Positions 22,412 through 32,966 of a stretch of 64,000 nt of DNA are shown here, piece by piece; within the stretch, counting starts at the first letter, position 1, and each line of letters starts with the position of its first letter. The notes beneath the pieces are model-generated. The model did not search any database. It worked only from the letters and a program-made list of their open reading frames with translations, and was not told where the DNA came from. Source of the DNA: Marsupella aquatica (taxonomy: Eukaryota; Marchantiophyta); contig OZ316893.1 in NCBI GenBank assembly GCA_973895155.1, positions 12,772,001-12,836,000 of the forward strand, in the 5' to 3' direction. The position numbers were made by a program, and so were the translations under genes.

Positions 22412-25029
22412 GGTAAAAACAATCTCAACGTCCAAAATTAGTTCGTGGACCCCTTGGCTAATAAAATCAGGCGGAAGAGTCGATCTGAGCCGTCTCCATT
22501 TCTTATCTCCGGAAATCTCGTCCGTCCATCATAATGGCCAATCTATGGCTCAAAAGAAAGATCTCAAATAGATCTATGGATGGGTTCTGTCCGTTTTGCA
22601 AATGGGTTAATATATTTCAAATGAAAAATTAAACAAATCCAAGCCTTCCTAGTCATCGATTTTGTTGATTTTACGATCTTTGCCGTCCATTTTGTAATCC
22701 CTCTAGAAATCTTATTCATCCATGTTAGAAGGTGATCTAGGATGCAAAAGAAAGAACTCAATGAGATCTAGGACTGGGTATTTTTTGTTTTGAGAATGAG
22801 TAAATAGTTTTGAGTATAAAATTTGATGAACTTTCAAGATTCCAGCCATTCCTCCTCCTCGATCCTGGGTTTCTATGTGCTCTTCCCAGCATTAATGGCC
22901 GTACAATACGAGAGGCCCCTACATACCGGGAGTTGTGGTTTAACAAGGAAGTTATCAAGTTAGTTATTAGTCATTATTTATTATATGAAAAATACTTTTT
23001 ATAAATCTTTGAATTTAAGTTTTAAAATTGGAAATGTAACTAAAATGGTTACATAGTGACAGTTTTAACCGTCTTGTTCTTTGCATTTTCAATGTTTTTA
23101 CTTTTCTTGTTACGGCACGGCATCCCAAAATTTACACCCAAATTGACACAAACACGAATGAAAACTATAAGTTTGATTCACAAAACCGACGAGTCTTGTT
23201 TGTTGCAATTGTTGTTGACGTGGCATGCTGTGGTGCCAGGAATTTTGGAAGGGACCTCTAGTGGGGTCCGTAAATACAAAGAATACACCTTGTCTTAGAT
23301 AAAATAATCAAAATAAAAATACATCTAAAAAATCTCAATAAGACAGTATACCGTGAGTAGGCTCCCAAACAAGGTAAGTAACACCATTACAAACTTGTCA
23401 CTAGGAGACAAAGGGTGCACAATATTACTGGAAGACAACATCAAAGCCTTTATGGACTCGGGGGTGATGTATGGCCCTACATACAATGACTCCCACCCCC
23501 CCTCCAGTTTCTGGAGCTGGTAGTTTTTGTTTGCATAATTATATTGCCACATCTAGGTACTTGTTTTCTGTGGTGGGGTGTGTAGCTGGCCTTGATGTTG
23601 CAGGTTGTATGTTGGATCCCCGGTTGGATCCATTTCTAAAATTTTTGACTTCATGTGAGCGGGCATGTGAGAATGAAGTATGGGGGTATTAGTCATTTTA
23701 AAGAAGTACGTACAGCAGGGGAAACCAATCAAAGTCTGCCACATGTCATCACATGATTCACCATCTGAAAAATGTCAATAAAGGATTGATGGTTTTTAGT
23801 TTTAATTTTCCTATTTATTGAAGGGGGTGCTTTGGTATGGGCATGGGTATGGGCATTTGCACAGAGTAGGCAATGTTTTATAATTAATTAAGCTGAACCT
23901 CTACTAGCTTGTAAGTTTTGTATGACCCCAGGAATTAGCTTTAGGTCTTGTTCATCAAACACAAATAAACGAAATAAAAACAATTGTAGGAACCGTGTGC
24001 GATCCAATTATGGATATTTTTATAGAGTATGAGGTAAATGAAGGCATTTTAAACTTGTATTTATAGAAGATACATTTTTAAAAGTAAAATAGGTAATTAA
24101 TATCAAAAATAGAGCAGATTATTCTTAGAACAACGTACTCTTTCACTTATCAATATCTTGCAAACTATAAACTGTCTAGTTACAGTCTGTTGCTTTTATT
24201 GCGTCCCTCAAACTAAGAAGCACTTTGGAATTCCCGAAAACAAAAGTGTTGCAAGTTACACAGTTACACCACAACTGCAATTTCATTGGATTTAACCCAA
24301 AGGCCCCTAGCATTCATAAAACTAAATGGGCATATGTGCAAACCAGGTTCATGCACAAATGAGTATAAGTATTTAATTGGGCTCTAGAGGTGATTTTTGT
24401 AAAATTGTTGTGAGAAAGCTTTAGAGCTGTTTTGAGAATTATAAAAATTATCGGGTTTTTAAAATGAAAATTAAGAATATTGCATAAATATGAGGTAACA
24501 AATCCCTAAAAACAGTTTCTTTAAATCACTTAAGTTTTAGAGTGTTTATTCCCCCAAAACTTCGCATGACATATGGAAACTCCCCTGGCTTGGAGTGAGT
24601 CACTATTCTATCTTAGTTTATTCTACGCACTTGGCCACCGGATACGCCCTATTTTATAAGCAAGTTTTCAATCCTTATAATAATCTTACATTGAATTGAC
24701 CATTATGTTAGGTTTCTACTAAACAACTGTACCTCTCAACTCAAGGATTCCAAAAATGTAACCTGAAAAAAGACACATGTTTTGATGTGAAGAAAAAATT
24801 GATCAAAACCAGATTATATCATTTATTAAACTATATTTGAGACTACTCTTTGATGTGGGCTTTGATGCTAGCGGCATGTGTTCCCAAGGTGTACATGGGC
24901 TTAAATAGATAAATGTGCAAAACCATGTCAAACATAATTTTTTGATGTTTTAATTGTAAAATTAATTATGGGCAATTAAAATGCTAGTCCATAGGCTAGA
25001 AGAGCTGCCTTTGCTTCAAGAGTTGCATA
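22412..25029. other. Intergenic, diverged duplication and MITE relic
   Basis: Two diverged segments, about 22545-22660 and 22730-22865, share CAAAAGAAAGAWCTC and AGATCTAKGRMTGGGT and look like an old tandem duplication. Around 24340-24600 a decayed MITE is recognisable from TGCACAAATGAGTATAAGTA, the GAGAATTATAAAAATTAT core and CCCCCAAAACTTCG, all matching the copy at 22109. Its ends and target duplication are gone. No gene is supported. Confidence 0.45.
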
Positions 25030-26075
25030 ACATATACTTATGATGCTACCAAGAGACAAGGCCCCAGGTGCTGATGGGATGATCGACTGCTGAGGTACAA
25101 CGAGCTAGCTGGGAGTTCATGACTTCAGGAGGATCTGTATGCCATGATATGCGACTTCTGGAGGCCTCATGTCCTGCGATATCAAATCAGGTGTCATTGT
25201 TTCATCCCTAAGAAGACAGACAAGCGCCGCCTTGGGGACTGGAGACCTCTCACTATGCTGAGTATTACTTATATATAAGCTCATTGCCAAGCTGTTAGAG
25301 CAGCGTTTAACAATCCTGCTGACGCGTATGATCTATTCCCAGCAGACGGGGTTTATCCCTTGTCGGCACATTCTAGAGAATATTTCTTTGGCCTGGCTGA
25401 TGCATGATTGCCTTCACTGCACTAAGACCCCGGCTCTGTTCCTGCAGTTGGACTTCAAGAAGGCCTTTGATCGAGTGGATCATTCTTACATATGGGAAAC
25501 AATGAACCTTCTGGGTTTGGGAACTCACTTCATTTTCTTGATTAAATCTCTGCTAAGTGGCTCATGCTCAGATACGGTACTCTGATCGAATGGGCTTGAT
25601 CTGGACTGTTGATATCCAAATGTCCCTGGGAGAGAGACAAGGCTGTCCTCTCTCACCCTGTTTTTTTGCTCTGGCTACCCAACCCCTTATGGATTTCTGC
25701 CCAGCGGAAATCAGGGCTGGTAGACTTCAAGGAATTAAGATCTCTGAGCTTTTAACAAATTGCATGATCCCTTTTAATTCCTGCCACAAAGATCGCCTTT
25801 GAGCAGGCCAGAGAAGCTATTCACTGTTACTAGCTGGCTATTGGAGCTAAGCTCAATCTTAAGAAGTCTAAGTATTGTGATTCCACTGGGTCTTGTAGAT
25901 ATACCCCCCTTGGCTCATTAACACTGGTTGCAAGATTAGTGCTGCAGGCATGGTTCAGAGATATTTGCATTGGGAGCCCCTTTTGGCTTTGGACTTGCTG
26001 CGTCCCAGCTACACAGCTTCTGCCTTGATAGAATTGGAGTGCGACTTTCCCTGGGCCCCAGCCTTTGTAAACTAA
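25030..26075 (+). pseudogene. LINE reverse transcriptase fragment, broken
   Basis: The translated trace contains KAPGADGM near 25060, then FIPKKTDKRRLGDWRPLTML (stops interspersed), and QQTGFIPCRHILENI. LQLDFKKAFDRVDHSYIW follows (the first RT aspartate block), and after a frameshift near 25560, GERQGCPLSPCFFALA. This order is that of non-LTR (L1/I-type) reverse transcriptases. The YxDD/FADD catalytic block is not intact: the frame breaks around 25790. The end of the palm/thumb follows as IGAKLNLKKSKYC near 25840. Several stops and frameshifts make it a dead copy. Unrelated DNA begins near 26080 and the LINE resumes near 26985. Confidence 0.85.
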
Positions 26076-26980
26076 AGGGGTATACCTGTGTACACCCCCC
26101 TCCCTAACACCCGCCCTAACACCCCTTATTGTTTTTGGGAGCCTATAAAAATTTCTCTTGTTATTCTTAAAAACCTAAATTTTGAGAATAAATTTACCCC
26201 TTTGTGATATTATAATTTCATTCTTAGTTTTCATCATTTATAGAAGCCTTGAGAAGTTATAAAGTCATCTATGTGTGGACGGTTCCAAAATTGGTGGGAG
26301 GGTTTTAGGTGGGTAACTATACATTTTTATGTTTAAGCCAAACTTCAACTTTGGGCATATTGAAACCCCATGGGGTAGTCAGGGTTGAAAAGCCCCAAAG
26401 TTCTAAACTTGAAAAACTCCTCATCATATATAGGTGCCCTATATTATATATGCCACACTGTACATGTTCCAATAAAGGGTGGCCACTTGGACCAATCCTA
26501 TCATGATGCCCTGGATGACGCATGTCACATCCACATGACACCAAGGGGTATCAAAAAATAATCTCCAAAGTCTCCACCAAAAGGAGTGGAAACTCCTTTT
26601 AAGTGCAATAAATAGGGGGGGTTACACTCAAGGGTTGTGATCTTAGTTTGGCATATCAAAGGCTATAATTTAACCTAGATCTTAATTTGGAAGTGTATCC
26701 CATCTTTGGGGAAGTGTGTCCAACTTTGAGGAAGTGTGTCCAACCTTTTAGTAAGTGTCCCAACTTTAAATTTACTCCTTGCTAATCTCTTTTCTTAATG
26801 AGGACTGTGAGGGCTAATCCATAGTCCTTTTTGCAACTTTTGGTCCAGCTTTTGGTACCCCTCAATCTTGTTTTCCACTCTTGAAGCATATTAACTTGGG
26901 CAACATTTATGTGAGCTTGTATAAGTTATAAAGAGTCCGTTGATACTTCTAAGCCAATTATAAAGATTAATCTCACATTG
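26076..26980. mobile_element. Unclassified ~0.9-kb insertion within the LINE
   Basis: This stretch separates two parts of one LINE, so it is most simply an insertion. It has no coding sequence. It contains a 20-bp tandem repeat at about 26690-26767, four units of GAAGTGTGTCCAACTTTGAG, and the phrase AAGTTATAAAG twice. A solo LTR is possible, but I could not define matching ends or a target duplication. Confidence 0.4.
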
Positions 26981-27512
26981 AATTTTTTGCACCCTTCATC
27001 CGTTCGCACGTCTAGCCCATTATTAATAATGTTAGGGGCCCAGGGGCGAATTTCCTCCTGGTCAACCACGTTTCTTTCACTTGTTGCCTACTTCTTACAG
27101 TTAAGCATGTTCTACGTACAGGCTATTCCCGTCTATCATATGATGTTCTTACAAGATTTCCTCGTTGGAGACCTTTGGTCAGGTGCAAACTGTTGGAAGA
27201 ACTCTGAACCCAAATTGCTGGAGTGCGACCTCTGCTTCGACTCCCTGGCCTTTCTATGGCTGGATGATCGATCACTATGTCTTTCTTTCCTTAATACAGC
27301 ATGTGACTCAGCTTCTCAGACTAGAGGCTTTGGATCTGATGCTAGATTGTGGTGTTGGAGCAACAGGGACGTTAATATTGAGCACTTCTACCTAAATTCT
27401 AATCATTCAGCCAATGTATGAGATGATCTGCCCTAAGGGTTCAGATTTCATGAGACTTAACATGATCTGGGAGAAAAAGCTTAGTGAGCTTGAATGGGGC
27501 ACAATCTAGAAA
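26981..27512 (+). pseudogene. LINE fragment, region after the RT domain
   Basis: The frame from 26978 contains ISSWSTTFLSLVAYFLQLSMFY and AIPVYHMMFLQ. These match the post-RT segment of plant LINEs, where a W-x5-LSLAGR-type block precedes AIPVYxM. A frameshift near 27165 moves the trace to another frame. The orientation and order continue the fragment that ends near 26075. A MITE interrupts it at 27513. Confidence 0.65.
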
Positions 27513-27800
27513 CTCTGGGGTTTCACTTCCATAGAATCGGCACATCACATGCAACAAAGAATATGGTAGTTTTATTGGTTTTAGGGAAGACTTAGAAATT
27601 GTTGTGGAACACCTTTAGGGTCTAGATCCAATTTTGAGTCTTGTAGGAACATTAGGGTTCTTTAATCAAAATTTTGGAATATTCCAAGAATATTCTAACT
27701 TGAGAGGGTTTTAAAATAATATTTTTTCTCACAATTTAGGGGGTGCAGGGCTTAAAAACATCCTAGGTGATGGGGGGATCTATGTAATGAGACCCCCAAG
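27513..27800 (+). mobile_element. MITE copy with near-perfect 8-bp TSD, in the LINE
   Basis: A 288-bp copy, ends CTCTGGGGTTTCACTTCC and AATGAGACCCCCAAG. Flanks TCTAGAAA (27505-27512) and TCTGGAAA (27801-27808) match at 7 of 8. The core GGAATATTCCAAGAATATTC is present. Its position within the LINE trace means it inserted after the LINE. Confidence 0.87.
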
Positions 27801-28130
27801 TCTGGAAAATGATTTGGACGGCTGATTTAGCTACCTGTGCTAAACTTTTTGTTTAGAGATTTGTTGCAGCGTATAGACTTTTTTCCGGCTCAAGGGCTAA
27901 GAAGATTGGGAAATTTACAGGTTTTTGCTTATTTTGCATTATTTGCTGATTTTGAAACCATTCCTCATAATTATCGATCTTTGTCTCCTGCCGACGCTCT
28001 ATGCTGCTGGTCACTGGCGCACGAATGGATGCCTGGGTGGTCAACTTCTAGACAGGAGTCTGGAGTTAACTGCCCTCCTGCAGTTTTGAAGAGAGTTTTG
28101 AACCAACTGCTGGTGATATCGGAGTGATTG
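27801..28130 (+). pseudogene. Possible LINE tail fragment
   Basis: A frame of about 96 codons (27837-28127) continues in the same orientation after the MITE. I do not recognise a domain in it. It is assigned to the LINE only because the MITE duplication shows both flanks were contiguous before insertion. Confidence 0.35.
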
Positions 28131-29046
28131 GATAACCTCAGTGCTCTGGCTGCTGCCTCCACTTCTAGCCATATAACATGCTCATCCTGGAACATGTTTG
28201 AGTTTTTGTCTTGTAGTGATTTGAAAGTAAATAAAATATGAGAACATAACTAGAAAGATTGGTGCACACTGACCAATGAAAAGTACAATCAAGGATGCTA
28301 CGATGTCTACACTTAATTCAATGTAATTATGAATGACACTCATTTCAATAAAAACCATAAACTTAGGCAAAAAAGACATAAGAAGAACTTAAGACACAAT
28401 CAGAACCATTTCTCTCACTCATGAGAATACTTTGTTCAAGTGGTGGAGCCCTTCCTTCATCTCTGATAAATCACAAACATCAAAATTTATAAAGGGGCTG
28501 CCAAAATAAGTTCAAAATACTCTAGAATCTTAAAATTAAAGGGGTCCATAAATTAAATAAAAATGTATATTATACACAGGCTGCCCCTTGATAAGGCACA
28601 TTGAAATAAAAATATATGACACCAAAACTTTCAATAAGACAAAATCTGAAAGGTGTATTCACCATAAGCACCTGAGGTTGTAGGGTGCGCGGACTCTGCT
28701 GAAACTTGTGCGCAACAAGATCTTGAGTTCTTGCATTGTAAGAATTGAAATGTTCTGATAAGATACTTAGAACCAGTGAGAGCAGTTTAGAAACTTGAGT
28801 TCTTTTACTTCAAGGAAATAAACAATAGTATAGCAGTGATTTTGTGCTTTTGCTGTCTGAGCATAGACTGATGGACTGCTGTCTTTTGCTACCTAGCGTT
28901 TATCTCAGTCACAGTTGCTGACTCTGATGTTTGGTGCCATTGTGGGGCTACCTCAAAATACACTGAAAGGATGATTAGTGGATTAGAAATTAGAGCAAAA
29001 GGCTTTATGACTGGACACTTAGCCACCGATTATCCTAGTCGGGATC
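28131..29046. other. Intergenic, nothing recognised
   Basis: AT-rich DNA without a coding signal or repeat I can name. Confidence 0.4.
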
Positions 29047-29800
29047 CTACCGTCTTCCCCCGAACACAGCGCCCAGACACTATATTCGAATAGTGGGCCA
29101 TGGGGCGTTATATTCGAATAGTGCGCCCAGGGCGTTGTGTTTGAGTTTTGACACTATGTTTTGGAATTTTTTTACCTTGTGGCGTTGTGTTTGAATTGTG
29201 GCGTTGTATTTGAATAGTGGCATTGTGTTCAAATTTAGGCATTGTGATGAATTTAGGATGTAAGCAGGAATGATAGGCAGAGAATTTAGGGAGTAAGCAG
29301 AAATGAAAGGCTAATGCTTTCGGACCATTTCAGCCCTGGCCAAATTTGGTGAAGCAAAATTTAAAAACGGCTTAGAAAATCATTCTCTGATTTCTATGGG
29401 TTTGCACATGGATGTAACTATTTGCAGAGTTGTCAAGTGCCATTTTAATTGAGTATGTGTGGAAAATATTGCTCCTAGCATTGTTGTCAAGATGTGAAGA
29501 TTATTAACAACTTTTTGTTTACTTTGCTTATGCTTTGATTGTAATTCATGAATTTGCACTTTTTGTGCTCAATGTTGTCAAGATTAGGAAAAACTGAAAC
29601 ACAACCCTGAATATTCAAACACAATGCCACATTCAAACACAATGCCACATTCAAACACAACGCCATATTCGAACACAACGCCCGGGCGTTGTGTTAAAAT
29701 GACGTTGTGTTCGAGTTAAAACTACTTTTTCTTACCAAGACTAAAAAATTTCAACTTTGGAACACAACGCCCGGGCGTTGTGTTCGGGGGAAGACGGTAG
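29047..29800 (+). mobile_element. Palindrome-rich TIR element, copy 1
   Basis: A 754-bp element. It begins CTACCGTCTTCCCCCGAACA and ends with the reverse complement, then runs on in both directions into CGCCC. The right end holds a 26-bp perfect palindrome (arm GAACACAACGCCC at 29761-29786), and the same palindrome without its outermost pair lies near 29673. The subterminal regions repeat GGCGTTGTGTTTGAAT-type words many times. The interior has no coding sequence. A near-identical inverted copy lies at 52442-53170. No clear target duplication was found; TA is possible, since the termini read CTACC and GGTAG. Confidence 0.85.
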
Positions 29801-31145
29801 TTAGGGTTGCTCTAAACAGGCTACCTACTTCTGTAGCTGGTGTACCGCTATTGCTCTGTTCACATTGCCACTTATGGCTTTCTGCCTTTTGGCCTGCAAG
29901 GTCCCCCCATCCTTTGGGTTCAAGCTGAATAAATGAATCTCAACAAACAAAAAATAAAATAAAATAAATGCTACTCCATAACTGTAGAAGCTCCAAGTTG
30001 AGTAGGCCGCATTCAGGAAGGAGTGCTAGTGGATATTCTCATCTTTGTCATTCACTTTCCCATGACCAACACTTTGGTCTTGGATTTCCCCCTCCTTTTC
30101 CATGCAAACTTGTTTGAAACAACTTATCAATCATGGATGAGTGAGTATTATGCTTGAAATTATTTTACTAGAGATTCAGTGATTGCAGAGTCAGGTTTGA
30201 ATCTTGCAAATTACAGATCACTGAATTCTCAAACGAATATTATTTTCTCTCCATAATTATATAATAAGTAGTTAGTTTACGTTATGCAATGAAATCTTCT
30301 AACACATCTTTTCACTCTCCTGACATTTCAGTGGGTACTTCCATTCAAGTGACACTACTATGTATAATTATGTCGAATGGATATGGGGTGCCCTCATAAG
30401 TTGAAGCACATACCCGGCTCCATTCAGAACCTGACATGTTCACTTGCTTTTCATTGAAATTTCAGTAGACATCTCATAACTGAGGGGAGCTTCCTTGTGA
30501 GAGCAGAGTTGATTGCACCAAAACTTTATAAAAATACAACCAGGCTGCAAGTTGCATCACTAAGTAACTCAAGCGATATATCTATCCCTGCCTTATAGCA
30601 ACTAAGGGTGGCTTTACAGGGTGGTGGGTAATGCATTGATTTGCTCTGAAATTAAATTTGAATTGTACAATAATTTAAATTATACAATGAGTGGAAACAG
30701 CTTCAGTAGGTTTACAAGAGCTTGAAGGCTACCAATCCTACTTAGCAAGAAGTATATTACCCAATTAATAAGCAATGCCAATGTAAACTGCATCTTGTTC
30801 CAAAATGTTCCCAAATAATGCTGAATTAGACTGCTAATTGTTCCAGAATGTGCCAATCAGGGAGACAGGTTCACAGACTCAGTCCATGCAATTTCTTAGA
30901 AAAAATATCACGACACTAACAATCATTGATCAAGCTCTGACCAAAGCCAATCTATCATAACAAACTAACATCCAAATACCTTCCACCTATTTTGGGGCAT
31001 TTTGGGGCCATCACGATTATTTTGTATTTAATATGTGCAACGATGTCAATTATACATCAAGCTGACCAAAGCTATTCCATCACAATATTATAGCATGCTC
31101 ATCATCCTGGATTTGTGTTTTTGGGCAACGATGAGGATCTAATTG
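29801..31145. other. Intergenic, 3' of kinase 1
   Basis: No gene is recognised. Short AT repeats occur near 30660. The 3' UTR of kinase 1 should lie near 31000-31145, but no AATAAA is obvious on the minus strand. Confidence 0.35.
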
Positions 31146-32966
31146 TTACCGTTTTTTTTTCTTCTCGGGAGGCAGAGCGTCAATGGCCGCATTGCTGCTG
31201 CATTTGAAGGTCATAACGTCACTCAAGCCCCAGCGATGGCCATCCGCCACCTGGGCAATATTTGGGTCCTCACGGCGACCACGGCTGCGGGTGAGATGCG
31301 GAAAGAGGTCGCCGGGATTATTATTGCTGACAGAGCCTTCCGGTATGGTCTCTGCAGCTGCAGCTGCTCTCCTTGCCTCTGCATAAATGTCGTCGTTCAG
31401 TCCATCCATGAGACTTGCGCTTTGGGATAGGCAGGCCTCAAACTCCTTCACTGCTACCTTTGGACTAAAGCGGACCCGATGCATTTCTCCGCCCTCTGTG
31501 GAATCTGACTTCTCATGCCCGGGTTCTCGTTTGATGTCTACCATATATGTGGGCTGATTTGCACCTAATGCTCGCACGAGCTCATGGCTCAGCTTGGTAT
31601 GCTCTTTGATGCTGAGGTTTGGAGAGAAGGGAGGGAGGGGAGCTGGTGCTTCGCTTGGAGTCGTCGCCGGCTTCAAAGGTATTGCTGGTTCTGGTGCTGG
31701 TGCTGGTCTGCACCGCATGAGGTCTGGCATCCACGAGTCGGGAAGTCCAGTCAGATGTCTGTAAACCCTGTCTGTGATCGGTTCATCTGGGAGGTCGAGA
31801 AGGTTTGCGCGGGGAGGTTGAAGCAGGCTGGCATTGACGAGCTTTGGCAATGGCATGTCATAGGGCAGCGTGCAGGTCTTGTCTCGGTTGGTGATAAACG
31901 GATGGTGGAGGAGCTCGGCTGCGGTCCAGCGATCTTCTGGCTTTGTGCGGAGGCACAGCTTAAGGAAATCCTTGCACTCAAGACTGGCCTTTCTGGGGAT
32001 CTCTGGATGGTACACGAGCTGCATGCCCATTGTTGCAAAGTTTGGTGTCGTTTTCACTAGTTCATTTGGCGACCGCCCGATGATCATTTCTATCACCGTG
32101 CAACCGAGCGCGAATATGTCCGCTGGATAACTCTGCTCCTCTCGGTTTATCACCTCGGGACTCTGAAATCGACGCGTTCCTGTCAGAATAGTTCTTAAGT
32201 TTTTCGAGCTGAGTTGCTTGGACCCTCCCCAGTCCGCCAACTTCACGCAATCGTCTGAGAGGAGAAGGTTACTCATCTTGATGTCTCCATGAATAATTTT
32301 GCGCTTTCGCATGTATTGTAGACCTTTCAGAACGTCGTACGTGTACTGTTTTATGTAAGGGGTTTCTTCGAACACATTCTTCCTCCTTTTGGCCACATGC
32401 TTCAGACTTCCACGAGCGACATACTCCAGGAACACATCAAGGGCGTTTTCACCATCCACTTGGTTGTCACCACTCGAGCGACCACAGCCCAAACACCTAA
32501 TGATATATTTGGATCTCATAACCCTCATCATCTTGATTTCCGTTATCTGGCAAGTGATATTGATTGCGGCTTTGCGTGTCGTTGGGTATTTGATCCTGAT
32601 TGACTTGACCGCAAACAATTTGTTGTCCTCCCTCATCCCCAGATACACTGCACCAAACGATCCTCGTCCCAGTTCCTCACACCGCTTCCAGGGAATTCCG
32701 TGAATAGTGTTCCATGGCATACTACTTGATATCCATGCCTTCTCTTTTACCAAGCCGATGGCATCTATAAATCTCTTTTCTTCTTCATCCTCTGAAAATA
32801 TATTCTCTGCTGATTGACCCTTCCTGTTGGCAGTATGGTCAGACTGCCCTCGAGTGCTGACAGCATTTTTAGCTTTTAACGTTGCAATGCCCTCAATTAA
32901 GCGAGCAGCAGCCATGCCAAATTCTCGGCCAAATGGCTTTGCACTTGTGGCTCCAGGCGTTGTCAT
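31146..32966 (-). CDS. Intronless Ser/Thr protein kinase, MEKK-like, paralogue 1
   Basis: A 606-residue frame. Kinase domain is about residues 93-357: glycine loop GRGSFG (100-105), AVK with Lys121, helix-C Glu143 in ITEIKMM, catalytic loop HGDIKMSN (Asp228, Lys230, Asn233), DWG at 245-247, SPE at 269-271, Asp283 and Arg346. Key residues for phosphotransfer are present, so it should be active. However, the usual HRD is HGD (a non-RD kinase) and DFG is DWG. The overall look is STE11/MAPKKK-like. A distinctive RSKYIIRCLGCGRSSG block lies at 151-166. The C-terminal tail is Pro/Ala-rich, then VRFSPKVAVKEFEACLSQ, an acidic helix and a Lys/Arg-rich end. Paralogue 2 lies 9.3 kb further right in the same orientation. 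It is probably a cytosolic signalling kinase; the ligand and pathway are unknown. Confidence 0.93.
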   Translation of the reverse strand: MTTPGATSAKPFGREFGMAAARLIEGIATLKAKNAVSTRGQSDHTANRKGQSAENIFSEDEEEKRFIDAIGLVKEKAWISSSMPWNTIHGIPWKRCEELGRGSFGAVYLGMREDNKLFAVKSIRIKYPTTRKAAINITCQITEIKMMRVMRSKYIIRCLGCGRSSGDNQVDGENALDVFLEYVARGSLKHVAKRRKNVFEETPYIKQYTYDVLKGLQYMRKRKIIHGDIKMSNLLLSDDCVKLADWGGSKQLSSKNLRTILTGTRRFQSPEVINREEQSYPADIFALGCTVIEMIIGRSPNELVKTTPNFATMGMQLVYHPEIPRKASLECKDFLKLCLRTKPEDRWTAAELLHHPFITNRDKTCTLPYDMPLPKLVNASLLQPPRANLLDLPDEPITDRVYRHLTGLPDSWMPDLMRCRPAPAPEPAIPLKPATTPSEAPAPLPPFSPNLSIKEHTKLSHELVRALGANQPTYMVDIKREPGHEKSDSTEGGEMHRVRFSPKVAVKEFEACLSQSASLMDGLNDDIYAEARRAAAAAETIPEGSVSNNNPGDLFPHLTRSRGRREDPNIAQVADGHRWGLSDVMTFKCSSNAAIDALPPEKKKKR

